DNA of 64,000 nucleotides from Favolaschia claudopus (GCA_037176885.1 JAWWNJ010000221.1:1-64000); one strand, 5' to 3'; positions 51,656-62,733 are shown, counted from the first letter of the stretch. The notes: generated from the letters alone by a model not told the origin. Program-made: numbers and translations.

Positions 51656-53562
51656 ATGGCCGACTCCAGCGCCAGCTTCGCTCCTTCAACTACCAATCAC
51701 CCTCAGCCAGAGCTCGTTGAGAAGCGTGATCCGGAGGAGTTGTTTATCCACAGCGTCGAGTATAAGCTCCCGGAAGGTGGGCGCGAGGCTTGGTTAACTA
51801 TGGCCGGCGCGTAAGTATCATCTCGGAAGTGCTTGCTGCGTTGTTGATCTATCCTCAAGATGGATGGTCCAGTTCTGCACGTTCGGGCAAGTCTTCCTTG
51901 ACGTCTCTGCGGCATCTGAAATCCAAAACGCCTGTTAACAGATATATAAATGCTTTCGGTGTCTACCAAGGTGGATATAATTCGATTTGCAAGTTAGCTT
52001 TGCTGAATTTCTGGCTGGTCAGACTACTACACTCGCGAATTCCTCATCAACAGAACGGCGGCGGACATCGGGTATTTCGTCCTATTTTGTTCTGGTTATT
52101 CTTCTGACGCCTTCGCAGCTGGATAGGAAGCTTTCAGCTCGCCATACAGTATGCTTTGGGCGTCTTCGTCGGTCGGGCCTTTGATGCGGGATACTTGTGA
52201 GGATCCCTGACCTCCCTGTGGGCTGATGCTGATAGATATCACAGTCATTACATGATGGCCATCGGCTCGACTCTCTACGTCCTATGCATTTTCCTGCTCT
52301 CCCTGACGCAGCAGGGCCAATTCTACCAGGTCTTCCTCGCCCAGGCAGTCGGAATGGGGGTCTTCCCGGCCCTGATGTTCCTCCCTTCCTTCACCATCGT
52401 CAGCCACCACTTCAACCGTCGTCGGGCCCTCGCCATGGGCATCGTGACGTCCGGCGCGGCCTGTGGAGGTGTCATCTTCCCAATCATGCTGAACCAGCTT
52501 GGAAAGCACACCGAATTCAAGACAGGCATTCGGGTGTCCGGCGCTATCATCGGGGCAATGCTGCTGTTTGCGAATATGACTATGAAAACGCGTTCTGCCC
52601 CCAAGCAGCCGAAAACGGATGAAAGTGTTGATCAGCTCATGACGTATTCGAAGAGCATAGTCACCGACTTGGGGTATCTTGCGTCGCTCGCTGCGTGCGT
52701 CTCTATTCCCTTGGTTTCTCTGCTGTGCTGTTAATAAAATTCTAGCGCCTTCTTCACGAGTTTGGGCTTGTTCTATCCGTGTATGTGGAGTCGTGATCGT
52801 TCTGAATCTTTCTGATTATATATTCGACAGTCTTTTACCTACAGCTGTATGCCGTGACGAACGGTGTCGATGAGCAGCTCGCTTTTTACCTCGTACGGGT
52901 CCCAGTTCTCCCTCCGTCACTCGTGTTAACCTGAAAGCAGCTGACACTCCTCAACGGAGGAAGCATCTTCGGCCGTCTGGTCAACAACTCGCTCGCGCCG
53001 CGCATCGGCTCATTTAACCTCGTGTTCGCCTCGCTCTACGCCTGCGCCCTCCTCATCTTCGTCATGCTTGAGATCAAGACCTTTGCGGGGCTGGCGGTCT
53101 TTGCGGTGCTTTATGGTTTCACTTCCGGCGCGTGTATGTGCTGCTCCTTTCGTCGTTTTTCCGAGTTAGCGCGTTTGATTCGAACAACAGACGCCTCACT
53201 TATGCCCGCCAACTTTGTCGGATTCAGCAACCACCCCGGAGAATACGCCGTTCGGCTGGCTATCGCGTTTTCGGTCGTGGCTCCTGCGATATTAACAGGT
53301 GAGTTACTGCTGCAAGAAAAAAGCTTCATATTCATCGTCATACCTCGCAGGGAACCCAATCTCTGGTGCCCTTCTCGGACCGACAGGGCACCTCACTTGG
53401 GAGCGGCCGATCATTTACAACGGCGTGCGTGGTTTTTGGTTACTTATCATCTTCGATTTCGCTCACTGAAACTTGTAGGTCATGGTGGCGGTTGGTGCCA
53501 CGCTTGTACTCGTATCCCGTATTCTGTATATTAAACGTAAAGGCAAAGGGCAGTGGGTGTAG
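51656..53562 (+). CDS. Major facilitator superfamily transporter (monocarboxylate-porter-like)
   Basis: Twelve exons: 51656-51810, 51860-51886, 51942-51970, 52023-52071, 52119-52196, 52245-52694, 52746-52780, 52831-52892, 52941-53133, 53191-53298, 53351-53424, 53479-53562. Total 1344 nt, 447 aa, every junction in phase. Intron 2 is GC-AG. Signature segments: LPEGGREAWLTMAG (the D/E-GG-x-x-A-W motif before helix 1 of fungal MCT-like porters), GWIGSFQLAIQYALGVFVGR, QFYQVFLAQAVGMGVFPALM, HHFNRRRALAMGIVTSGAAC, GSIFGRLVNN, SGALLGPTGHLTWERP. About 12 hydrophobic helices are expected. Such proteins move monocarboxylates, riboflavin or similar solutes across the plasma membrane; substrate cannot be told. 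The best-preserved host gene in the window. Confidence 0.92.
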
Positions 53563-53633
53563 AGAAATAGAAAGATATAGACACTGAATTTCTTCGTGTA
53601 AATTAACAATTACCTCAAGTACCGGGGTCAGTG

Positions 53634-54064
53634 AGGCCCCCGGTCACTACCTATTAGGCAGGTCGGATTCGCAGCCAGATTCCGGGCTGATTTACCCTAT
53701 GATTTTGGGTCCATCGGGCCCCGATTTACTCTATTTCCGACCGACATCAGGCCAAAACTTGGGTTTTTCGGTCGATTTTTCGTTGATGTGGCCATTTTTT
53801 CGTCAGAGACGCGTTCTGCTGTTTAGTTAGGCTGGAATCTCCGGCTGCGGCCTCGAAAAAACAATAGAAAATCAATGTTCAGGGCTCACCCAAGAGGTAC
53901 TGACTTCAAAAATTTTCTCGCGCTGCGCGCGATTTACTCTATTTCCGACCAGCTTCAGCTGTTTACGGGCTGATTTACTCTATTTTGCCGACCCAGGTAG
54001 GCCGTTTTTGAAGCGTTGTTTTACTCTATCGCCGACCCGCCTAATAGGTAGTGACCGGGGGCCT
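53634..54064 (+). mobile_element. hAT-like MITE, 8-bp target duplication GGTCAGTG
   Basis: 431 bp, ends AGGCCCCCGGTCACTACCTA and its complement (about 33 bp), flanked by GGTCAGTG (53626-53633, 54065-54072). TTTACTCTAT plus CGACC motifs repeat about five times near both ends, as for hAT subterminal sites. It lies 71 bp after the MFS stop codon and may affect its 3' end. Confidence 0.93.
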
Positions 54065-55576
54065 GGTCAGTGTATATATGTAGCTCACTGACAATCTTCT
54101 TCGAAGGATCCAGGACAAGAGGGGTTCAGGAAACAGCAAGTCGTTACGATCCGGAGTCCGGCCCGAACGCCGCACCTTACACCAAGTTTACATCCACCCA
54201 ACATCCACCTGGCCTCGAGTGGCCCAAAGAATTCTACTAGGAATGCTGTGACTGGCTTCCGTACGAGCGTCGAGGGCTGAGGGTGAAGGGCGACTTGGAG
54301 CCCTAGCCCCTTCCAAGGAGGCACTGACGGGTCATTTAACACTGGGTGGCACCTGAAGCTCCAGCATCGAAGATCCCTCAACTATGACGGTTTTTATCGG
54401 GCAAAAATCCGATGCAATTCAACACTACGGAAAGGATCTCGAAATTCATGAGGTTGTTCAGTCTCCTCACCTTTTGTCATGCATTTTAAGTTGAAATTCA
54501 TGATGGTTTGTTAGGAAAACATCAGGGGCGAGTCAGGCCGCGTATCCCTCTTCCGACCTAGGAGGTGGGGATACTGCTTGTATAGAGTGATCTGAACGAC
54601 TATCTTCAGAATTCACGTCCCCCATACAAGAGAGGCTGAATCGAGCCTAGAGATACTGGAATTGTGGTGGGTAGAGACCCGCCTTGACGATTAGACTTGA
54701 GTAACTTCACATTTTATTCGCTGATGAGCATTGAACACCGCCAGATAGTGTCTTGCGACATTCGCGCATCTTAGACGACACCAACTTACCTGACATCTCG
54801 AAGTGCCCAACAACCGACGTCGCCGCTGCCCCCGCCTTCGCTCTCACCTCTGCCGGCTTCCCCACCGCCTCGCTCCCCGTTTCCGCTTACCGTCACATCC
54901 CCACACTCGCGTCTTGGTGGCTCCCCTCCCATCAAATACCAAGGCGGTTGTCTACCCCAGCGCACCGCACCCGGAGCGAAGTATGGGCGCATGCAAATAG
55001 CAAACTCAAGCTTAGGCTCGTGACCAGCCTGCATACATTTTGCAATTTTATCATGCAGGCTGGGACTTCTCGGAAGAATCGAAAGGGCGGGGCCGGAGTT
55101 TGAAATTAATTGATGGGAGGAGTAATCCACTCCTTTTCCCTCCATAACTTTGCATTTAAGCACAGAAAAAAATGTCATACTTGTATTCAATATCGCTATA
55201 GACCTAGGTAGTATACATACAAATATTTTTTGGTGCACATAAATGAGAATTTTGTTGTTGGGGAATGTAACTTATGAGTCACACGATGTCACGGTTTGCC
55301 GAAGCGGTGCCGGTGTTCGGCACCCCACCACTCAGCCCGTACGTCATTGAAGTCGCCACTGCGGCGCAGCACTATTACCTAGGACCCCCACTTGCGGTTC
55401 AAGCCCCGGTCGGCCGGCGGCTGGGAAATTCAACTTTAACAGACGCGCGGCAACAAATCATCCATCACACTTTGTCTGATCAGGCGTACGCTGCCGCCTT
55501 GATCCTTTGACGCCCATCCTACGGGGATCGCAACCTCGGCAAGCACTGGCCAAAGGCCGTCGGACCGGGACTTCAT
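54065..55576. other. Stretch without recognised gene
   Basis: Frames at 54753-55103 (plus) and 54786-55238 (minus) overlap and are Pro/Arg- and Gly-rich; neither has a domain. From about 55262 the DNA may be LINE 3' untranslated sequence. Confidence 0.4.
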
Positions 55577-55728
55577 GCCCGAGGCACTGGGAGTTGATTG
55601 GTTGTATAAAAAGGGTGACAGGACGGACTGGAAACGATTAATCATGTAGTCGATGTCGGCATGTCGTGTACTATAGCCGCTTGCAGCGGCTCGAGCACGT
55701 TAATTGATCTCAACAACAACAACAACAA
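55577..55728 (+). mobile_element. LINE 3' terminus, plus orientation
   Basis: Ends with ATAGCCGCTTGCAGCGGCT, CGAGCACGTTAATTGATCTC and (AAC)6. The upstream part (GGGTGAC...GGACGGACTGGAAACGATTA, GTCGGCATGTCGTGTACTA) recurs inverted at about 56838-56925. Coding sequence is absent. Confidence 0.8.
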
Positions 55729-55752
55729 CCTAGGACCCCTGACAATCACCTA

Positions 55753-55833
55753 CAGTTGCGGCAAAATCAAAGGTGACGTCACGTGGGCCACGTTATGTGT
55801 CACGTGACGTCACTTTGGATCTTGCCGCAACTG
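55753..55833 (+). mobile_element. Minimal 81-bp TA-flanked MITE, near-perfect hairpin
   Basis: CAGTTGCGGCAA...TTGCCGCAACTG flanked by TA. Almost the whole unit is two arms (through GTGACGTCACGTG) around a loop of about 12 nt. The TIR start CAGTTGCGG matches the element at 56933-58039, suggesting the same transposase mobilises both. Confidence 0.85.
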
Positions 55834-56011
55834 TATGAGTAGACCGGTATGAAGCAAGCTGTCGATAGACAGACCGGTCGATCTGAGTTTAAATTGCCGA
55901 TACAAAAATAATTACCATAAAAGGTTATCCGGGCCGAGACTTGAAAGGGGGTGACGTCCTGTGACGTCACTGACAAACAACACCAACACAGACTGTGCCT
56001 CTCCGCCTTCC

Positions 56012-56366
56012 AGCTATCTACAAAACACTGGAGCGCTCCGAAAAAAAGTTCACACAACGGTTTTGACAACTCCTGCCTAATTCGGCCAGCCCGCTCCACT
56101 CTCTCCAACGACACTCGCCCTTTCGTCACTGCTCCTGGAACGTCTCTCTCGCCTACCATGCCCTACAATACCTTCCGCTACATACCTCCTGCACACAAGC
56201 GGCTCCTGATTACCATGGCCGCCTAGGCTGCAACACGAGGTCGCCCCGCCCTGACGCGCCAGCCGTCGACGCAATGGATCCGGCAGTGCCTACCTCATAT
56301 GGTAATTGACGTCATCGCATCAATGGGAACTTTTTTTCGGAGCGCTCCAGTGTTTTGTAGATAGCT
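56012..56366 (+). mobile_element. MITE retaining the first codons of a transposase
   Basis: 355 bp, inverted repeats of about 40 bp (AGCTATCTACAAAACACTGG, AGCGCTCCGAAAAAAAGTT). Inside, 56158-56226 reads MPYNTFRYIPPAHKRLLITM then stop, resembling the N-terminus of the mariner transposase at 12928 (RRHIPKEQKQLITTM). This looks like an internal-deletion derivative of an autonomous IS630-type element. Confidence 0.75.
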
Positions 56367-56932
56367 CAAGAATACGAAATTAACCTTACACAAAGGCCAG
56401 AAATGCATAGGAACTTACCTCGAACGAACTCCGCAAATAAACTGGGCGAAACAAGGCCAGAATGGGTGAGTTGGTGAATAACCTTTTTTGCTAATATTTT
56501 TGTATTCAGAATTCAAACTCAGATCGACCAGCCTGTCTGTCGACACCACTCCCCCACTCATTTTCGACAGACAGGCGACTCGAGCCTAACCTATGAGGCC
56601 TGCCACGGAAAATCCAGATTTTGGGACGTTTTATCCGGACCCCAAATGGGGAAGATCTCATCCGAATTCGGACCAGGCCTCCCTCAGGTCGATGTTTTAT
56701 CCGAATCGTCGACCAGGCCTCATAAAATCGGCTAAAACTCGGATTTTTTCTCTGACAACTTGAAATCACCTCGCAGAGGCTGCCGGAGATGAAAAGAGAC
56801 TCCGCGCATCATTTTGATCTGTCCGCTATCATACACGAGTAGTACACGACATGCCGACATCAACTGACTACATGATTAATTCTTTCCAGTCCGTCCTTTC
56901 CTCCCACGTCACCCTTTTTATACATCATCATA
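56367..56932. other. Stretch without gene; decayed repeats
   Basis: 56570-56760 has AGGCCT and TTTATCCGAA motifs reminiscent of the hAT-like MITE at 40855 but no clear ends. 56838-56925 is an inverted fragment of the LINE 3' UTR. Confidence 0.45.
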
Positions 56933-58039
56933 CAGTTGCGGACACACAAAACTGACAACAAAATTTTTCCCACCCAATTTTTTTGCAAAGTGCACCAATC
57001 GATAGATCTCGTTGAACGCTCTCTATCCATATATAAATCACTCAAAACTATCGAGCGGTTGGGCCGCAAATAGCCGAACAAGTTACGTGACACTCAAAAT
57101 TTTGGCTGCCGTCATAAATTTCGTGATAAATTGATGAAAAAATACATAATAGACGCAGATTGGCTGGGAGAGTATGAAGTAGCATCTCTGTGTGCCAAGT
57201 AAATGATGTGAGGGAACCTACTAGTACGAGTACCTCTTTCACTCCGTGTTGACGGACCGAAATAATGACTGAATACCTTTGAATTTTAGAGGACAGAGAA
57301 AATAACAACTACTCGCTCCGGAACGGGACAATCTTGCAAGTCAGGTCGTCGGTGCACACCTTGGCAACAATGTCGTACTGCAGAAGTGAGCAGTGTAGGT
57401 GCGTCTGCGGAGTTACGGCGAGATCGAACCTTTTGTAGTCATCCCCTTGGCCTTTGCCCGTGAGTTACCATTTGCGACGTTCGAAGTCGCAAGCTGCACT
57501 TTCAACCATGGGTGAACTTTGTTATTGATTGCGTCAGAAGCGCTACACCGGAAGAGGTCAAGTTCAACCTTGTTGAATCATGGCCGTGCCCATCCAGCTA
57601 GTGCGTGTGCGACTAGTGCTGGGTGTTGCGGCATTTATGTACTTGAGGAGGCGGCTTTAGTGCCGGTGTTACTCTAAAAGAAAGGATGCTATCGAGCCGT
57701 TGTGGAGATATAAAAATGTTTTTGACTATTACATCACCTGTCAAGCTGGTGACACCAACACTCCCATAAATCCCGTGCTGATGTTCCATAAGGGGCAATG
57801 GGTGGCAGTGCCCACAAAAAACTCATTTTTTTCGATCCTCGGTAATCGCCTCAAACAGCAAATTTGGGAAACGGCTTTCGGCCAAAAATTTGGCCGCCGC
57901 AACTTTCTCGTAGGAAAAACTTCGGAGCATGTTTTTTGAGCTCTTTGGGTTATTCTGAGTCCAGGAAAATTAAAACTGGGTCCCAAATAACTCTAGATCA
58001 GTCGCAACGTGACTTGTCAGTTTTGTGTGTCCACAACTG
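56933..58039 (+). mobile_element. Tc1/mariner-like element without transposase, TA-flanked
   Basis: 1107 bp, ends CAGTTGCGGACACACAAAAC and the complement GTTTTGTGTGTCCACAACTG, 26 bp with one mismatch, flanked by TA (56931-56932, 58040-58041). Only short frames inside; a few may be transposase relics but none shows a DDE motif. Confidence 0.88.
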
Positions 58040-58079
58040 TAGTAAGGAATGGTCCTGTGGCGTAAGGTTTGAGCAAAAT

Positions 58080-58330
58080 CCTCATAATCTTTCCTAGAAG
58101 TAGCAGGTGGTTCAAGCTTGGGTTCTATTGCCTTGGCAGGTTCACGATCAGCTGCCGGAGTAACTCTTACATGTCTCGAAGTGATGATTTGTTCTGGAGT
58201 GTAGGGTGCTGTAATCTCATGAATGATACCTTGACGCTTGAAATCTGCTTCCATCTCCTTGGATGTGAATTCACCGCCACCATCTGTACGGAAAAATTGA
58301 ATCCATCCTGCACAGAACTACCAGTTGAAA
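58080..58330 (-). pseudogene. Copia-type integrase fragment
   Basis: Minus strand reads [36 protein letters not shown]: the second catalytic acid and the region leading to the catalytic glutamate of Ty1/Copia integrases. It breaks off right after YTPEQ, before the glutamate, and fuses to about 50 unrelated or Pro-rich codons. Dead scrap. Confidence 0.8.
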
Positions 58331-58887
58331 TGTTGTTCAAAGATTTGGAGAGGAGATAAAAGTAAATTTTACCAAAATTACAATTTTTACAAACTTTACA
58401 AGGCTTTTTTTACGGTAAAAAATGTAAAAAATTTCGGGCCTGCGGCGCTGTAAATTACGGTAAATTACAGTGTAATCTATGGGAGTCGGAGACCCCCTTG
58501 TAATTTACAAAGTTTACAGACCCCAAATCATTTCTAACCCCCCGCGGTACCCCGCGGTATACAGATATAAATCCAGGCAACGCTCTTTTACTAGTCAATT
58601 TGGTCATACTCAGATTCAATAAATATTTGCGCAAATGAAGCTCGTCAATCTTTTTTCCATCAACAGCATCGCTGATGTCGTAATTCGTGAATTAAACAGC
58701 ATGTCCAAGGACATCTTCATCATTACATTATTGGCGTTTCCGCAACCGCAACACAGCGTCAGCATGGGGTAAGTCATCACGCATCCTGTTTTGTTCTGTT
58801 AATTCTATCACAGTATCTACATACTTGTTTCCAAGCAAATCATCCAAGTCTAGCCATACTGTACCATAACGCTCACTAGTTCACAGG
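58331..58887. other. TTTAC-rich foldback and a possible small first exon
   Basis: 58360-58520 is packed with TTTAC/GTAAA motifs in both orientations and may be a short hAT-like MITE. A TATAAAT at about 58563 precedes an ATG at 58635 (MKLVNLFSINSIAD), 46 codons to a GTAAGT donor, but no second exon is identified before the LINE fragment. Confidence 0.3.
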
Positions 58888-59580
58888 GTGTTGATGATGA
58901 TGAAATCCATTAACGTGCTCGAGCCGCTGCAAGCGGCTATGTTACACGTTTCTATACTACTTCAAGACTTCTCCAACTACCTCTGAACGTATGCCCATCG
59001 TTATCTGCGCCGCATGCTAAGCAGGTTGGGCAGGCAATAGACTCCGGGAGGCAACCAATGTCAAATAAACCAGGAAGTGAGTACTGAGGTGAATATTCTG
59101 TGAGGTGTTAGAAATTTGTCGGTTTCATATAGCGAGAAATTTTGAGGAATGAAGTGACGGGTTTCTTCTTCATGGGTCCGGTGGGACCGGGAAGAGGGGA
59201 CCGGTCATTGTGTGCTCTGTAGCAATCCGGTGCAGAATGACTTGGCGGGATGGACACGCCAAATCTGTGGCTCGGTGAGAACCACCGCAACCAGGAAGAG
59301 CACACTTGATGGTGAGGTGAGGGCATTTGGTATGGGGTTTGCATGGGGGCAGGTGGGGGCATCGGCAATCAGCAGTTGAATGGTTGGAAGCGCAAGTGCC
59401 GCAGACAGCGGGACGTTTGCATTGAGACGCTATGTGGCCAAAAGAAAAGCAGTTAAAGCACTGCATGGGTTGGGGCGAGTACTTTTCGGTGCGATGGAAG
59501 TGTCCGTGGAGGGCCAGTCGCTGTGTGATGGCGCGATTTGCGGCATCTGCATTCGAAAAGCGAAGAACTAGCGAAGAGTG
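58888..59580 (-). mobile_element. LINE fragment: ORF1 zinc knuckles joined to the 3' end
   Basis: Minus strand. 59466-59107 encodes MQCFNCFSFGHIASQCKRPA, VCGTCASNHSTADC, CPHLTIKCALPGCGGSHRAT: CCHC and related knuckles of LINE ORF1. The frame is followed directly by the 3' UTR, the hairpin AGCCGCTTGCAGCGGCT (near 58928) and the tail ATTTCATCATCATCAAC at 58888. ORF2 is entirely missing, a non-autonomous layout. Confidence 0.8.
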
Positions 59581-60081
59581 CTTTCAGGGTGTTACGCGTT
59601 ACGGTACAAGTTCACTGGACAAGAAGTTCACCGAGCGGCAATCACATCAAAATTACCATATACGGTGCGACCGATTTGCCATCACCCTTGGAATGGCGGG
59701 GTTGCCCCCCCCGCGGTAAACACAACACTAGCCACCTTCCCAGGTAGGTAGTGAGCCGGGGGAAGCCGATGAACCAGGGGAAGCCGCTCCAGGAGAGGGA
59801 AAAGAGAAGCGTAGAGAGGTTTTGATGGGCTGGAACATAGCCTGACGGAAACGGAACCCGCGGGCCCGATCAGGCCCTTAAGTACTAGTGAATTAAGTAA
59901 ATAAAGTCTATTAAGCCAGGTTGCTGGGGAACTTGTGCCATTGATTTTGAAAGAAGTTGTGTTAAGGCTTGTACTTTCGAAAGGGTGCGTCAGGAAATAG
60001 AAGACGCGAACGAGGTAGGATGCGACGTGGACCGACGCGTGTGATGGAGGAGGGACAAGACGCGAATCATGATGTCACATA
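59581..60081. other. Stretch without recognised gene
   Basis: Contains GCGGGCCCGATCAGGCCCTT (59860-59879), shared in part with 51051-51073. No coding support. Confidence 0.4.
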
Positions 60082-60251
60082 CTGTACCAATCTGTATGAC
60101 TGAAACGCAAAATGGACCGTTACAGGCTGAAACCGCTGAAACCGCTTACCAATCACCCTTTTATGGAAGGTGACCTGCCTTATTTGGGTGATTGGTAAGC
60201 AGAAACGGGCCTCCGTTACGCGTTACGTTTCAGTCATACAGATTGGTACAG
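60082..60251 (+). mobile_element. 170-bp TA-flanked MITE
   Basis: Ends CTGTACCAATCTGTATGACT and the perfect complement (26 bp), flanked by TA (60080-60081, 60252-60253). A second inner palindrome centres on CCAATCACCC...GGGTGATTGG. Non-coding. Confidence 0.92.
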
Positions 60252-60684
60252 TAGTCTCAGCGCCAGCCTGCCACGACATCCCAATTTGGGAACCCTGTCA
60301 TGACAGTCTGGGACGTAACGCGTCACTTAGCCGTACCCATGTACTATGTCTCATCAACGAGTAGCACCGCCCCCATCCCTCGTCTTCTCGTAGCTTTCCG
60401 CACGTCGTCGCGTCTCTAGAGGGTCTCCGGACGCGTCAGTAGAGCTGGAATTCATCTAAATTAACTCTTTATAACACTATACTCGTATGGATGCGCTTTA
60501 ATGTCCGAAAACAACCGTCAAAATCTCTGGCCACCGGCGCGCCGACTTCATATCCCGTCCACACCAACTACCCGCTCTCTTTTCAATGCTACCATGCCTC
60601 TCTCTGGCCTCGAGACTCCTATTGGAATATCTCACACTGCTCGAACTCCTCTGGTCTCATTATCTAATCGGAAGATCCATCGCA

Positions 60685-62733
60685 ATGGCTACGAGACACC
60701 CGCCATCATACATTCCTTTCGCGCTCAACAACATCGGCCATCCGCGGCAGAAGGCGTTTACAATTGGCACACCGGATCGTCTGAAGGCATGCGATGCCCT
60801 GGACCGCTCTGAGTGGACAAGGATTGCCCTGGAAGCGCGGGCTATACCTCCAGATGCAGAGATCCGAGGGTATCAGGTCCAGCTGTCGAATCTCGTTCTG
60901 ATGCGGAGAGGAGATGCGGTTGCAGTAGCTCCTACGGGGTCCGGGAAGTCTCTGACATGGATTCTTCCCCTTTTGTCTCGGAAGGAGGGCACTTCGCTGG
61001 TCATCACGCCGTATACAAGTCTGGGATTGGATGGGGAATCATCGTACGTCTTGTTTGTTCAATTTCAAGCAAATCTCAGCTCAGTTCTGGTACGGCAGTG
61101 CAGTCGAAGCTGTCATAACCCATAGCCCTTGGTAGAGCCAAAAAGCTATGGGATATGACGGATTTATGGGTTATCCCAGCCAAAAACCGGTCAAAAACCC
61201 CCAAAAATGTATGGGTTAAGGGAGATTATGGGTTATGGGAGCTATGGGTTATGACAGCTTCGACTGTAATTCTTGTGCTGGTATAACCTCCACCTTCATT
61301 TATTCCGAGCAAAATTCGCTTGCCGACTTCAAAAAAATAGCAGAGGGTGACATGCAAGTTGTGTATGTTTGTCCGGAGATGCTCGAAAGTCCATCCTTTG
61401 CTCGACTGCTTCACTCTCCCACATGGCGGCATCGCTTATCCGCTGTTTACATCGACGAAGCCCACCTAATTCACGAGACTCGTCACTGGCGCCCTGCGTA
61501 TTCTCGTCTTCATCTGCTGCGTCACATCGTGGGAGATGATATTCCCTTCATCGGCCTCTCCGCAATCTGCCCATCAAAATATCGGGACGCGTTGATTGCA
61601 TTTGCGGGGTTTAAAAAAGACTACACACTAATTAATCTAGGAAATCATCGTCCCGAGCTTTCGATCATCCTTTTGCCGCTCTTACACGACATCTCCAGCT
61701 TCAAAGATCTTTGTTTTGTTGTTCCGATTGGGTGCCGTGATGAGGACATCATTAAAACCCTCATCTATTGCGACGACCTCGAGCTCTTGACCGAAATGCT
61801 CTGGTGGTTTTATTACCGTCTCGCTTCCATGGGATTACCCACCCACTTGGTGGATATTATTCATTCCGGCCTCTCCGACAGGCATCAAAAGCTCTGTATG
61901 GAAGATTTTCGTAGCGGCCGAACACGGATCCTTCTGGGCTCGTCCAAAATCAGCGCCCGGCATCAACTTTCGTGGGATTCGCATGGTTATTCAATACATA
62001 CCTGCTTCGAAAAATCACAGCGCCAGATGCCAGCCAGCGCATCGGCCGTGGTGCTCGCGGGAAGGGAGAGACAGCGGTGGGAGTTTTCTTGGTTGAACCA
62101 AGCATGATGCCTGGAGGCGAATCTCCCAACGACGCTGACCCCGCAATGATCGAGCTGGCACAGTCCACTGAATGCTTGGAGGCCATACTCGACCGCCATT
62201 TGGAAAATCCTCCCCGTGAACGCATTCCGGATCGGTGCTGCTGCAATCGGTGCTTCCCTGCGTTGCGCCCGCCTCAACAATATCAATGGGTCTCGGTCAG
62301 TCCGGGCTCATCAACCTCTCATCCAGTCGCACATACAACCGCCGAACAGCGCGAGGGAATCTACCAATCTCTCATCCGCTGGCGGCTCAAGCACTGGCGG
62401 GATCATTGGCGTGAACAGTGGCCGGGTTATATTCCAAAAAGCCTCATTTCCGACAATGATCTCAACGAGCTGGCGAATCATGCAGGATCCATTGCTAGTG
62501 TCGACGACATGCTGCAATTTACGCATGTTGTACACTGGAATGAGCTCTCTGAGCCGCTTTTTGAAGCAGTTCAAATGAGCAAGCTGGCATTCGACGTTGT
62601 GGTCCCTCCTCCCGCGTCCCCGGAACCCCAAACTCCCGAGGATCGAACTGTAGCAGATGAAGAAGAGCCCCCTCGAAAGAGACAAAGAATTGGGAAGCTT
62701 CAAAATGGTGAAACTGTGCTTCAATTTAATTAA
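60685..62733 (+). pseudogene. RecQ-like helicase gene of a DUF6589-associated cassette
   Basis: Start placed at MATRHPPSYIPFALNNIG. Motifs: REGYQ-like RGYQVQLSNL, motif I APTGSGKS, ITPYTSLGLD, motif II VYIDEAHLIHE (DEAH), motif III GLSAICPSKYR, then IIHSGLSDRHQK, ILLGSSKISA, GINFRGIRMVIQY, motif VI SQRIGRGARGKGE, and a Cys cluster RCCCNRC (zinc-like). An intron starts at 61044 (GTACGT); a MITE sits at its 3' end. Two single-base shifts, near 61965 and 62005, interrupt the frame between ISA and SQRIGRG; both look like one extra C. The C-terminus is acidic then basic (PPRKRQRIGK). Converges with the DUF6589 gene, 46 bp between stop codons. RecQ-type is inferred from motifs. Confidence 0.75.
61101..61266 (+). 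mobile_element. 166-bp MITE at a helicase splice acceptor
   Basis: Perfect 26-bp inverted repeats CAGTCGAAGCTGTCATAACC...; right flank TA, left flank TG (one change from TA). The interior repeats ATGGGTTATG several times. It begins 2 nt after the CAG of the native acceptor. Confidence 0.9.
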
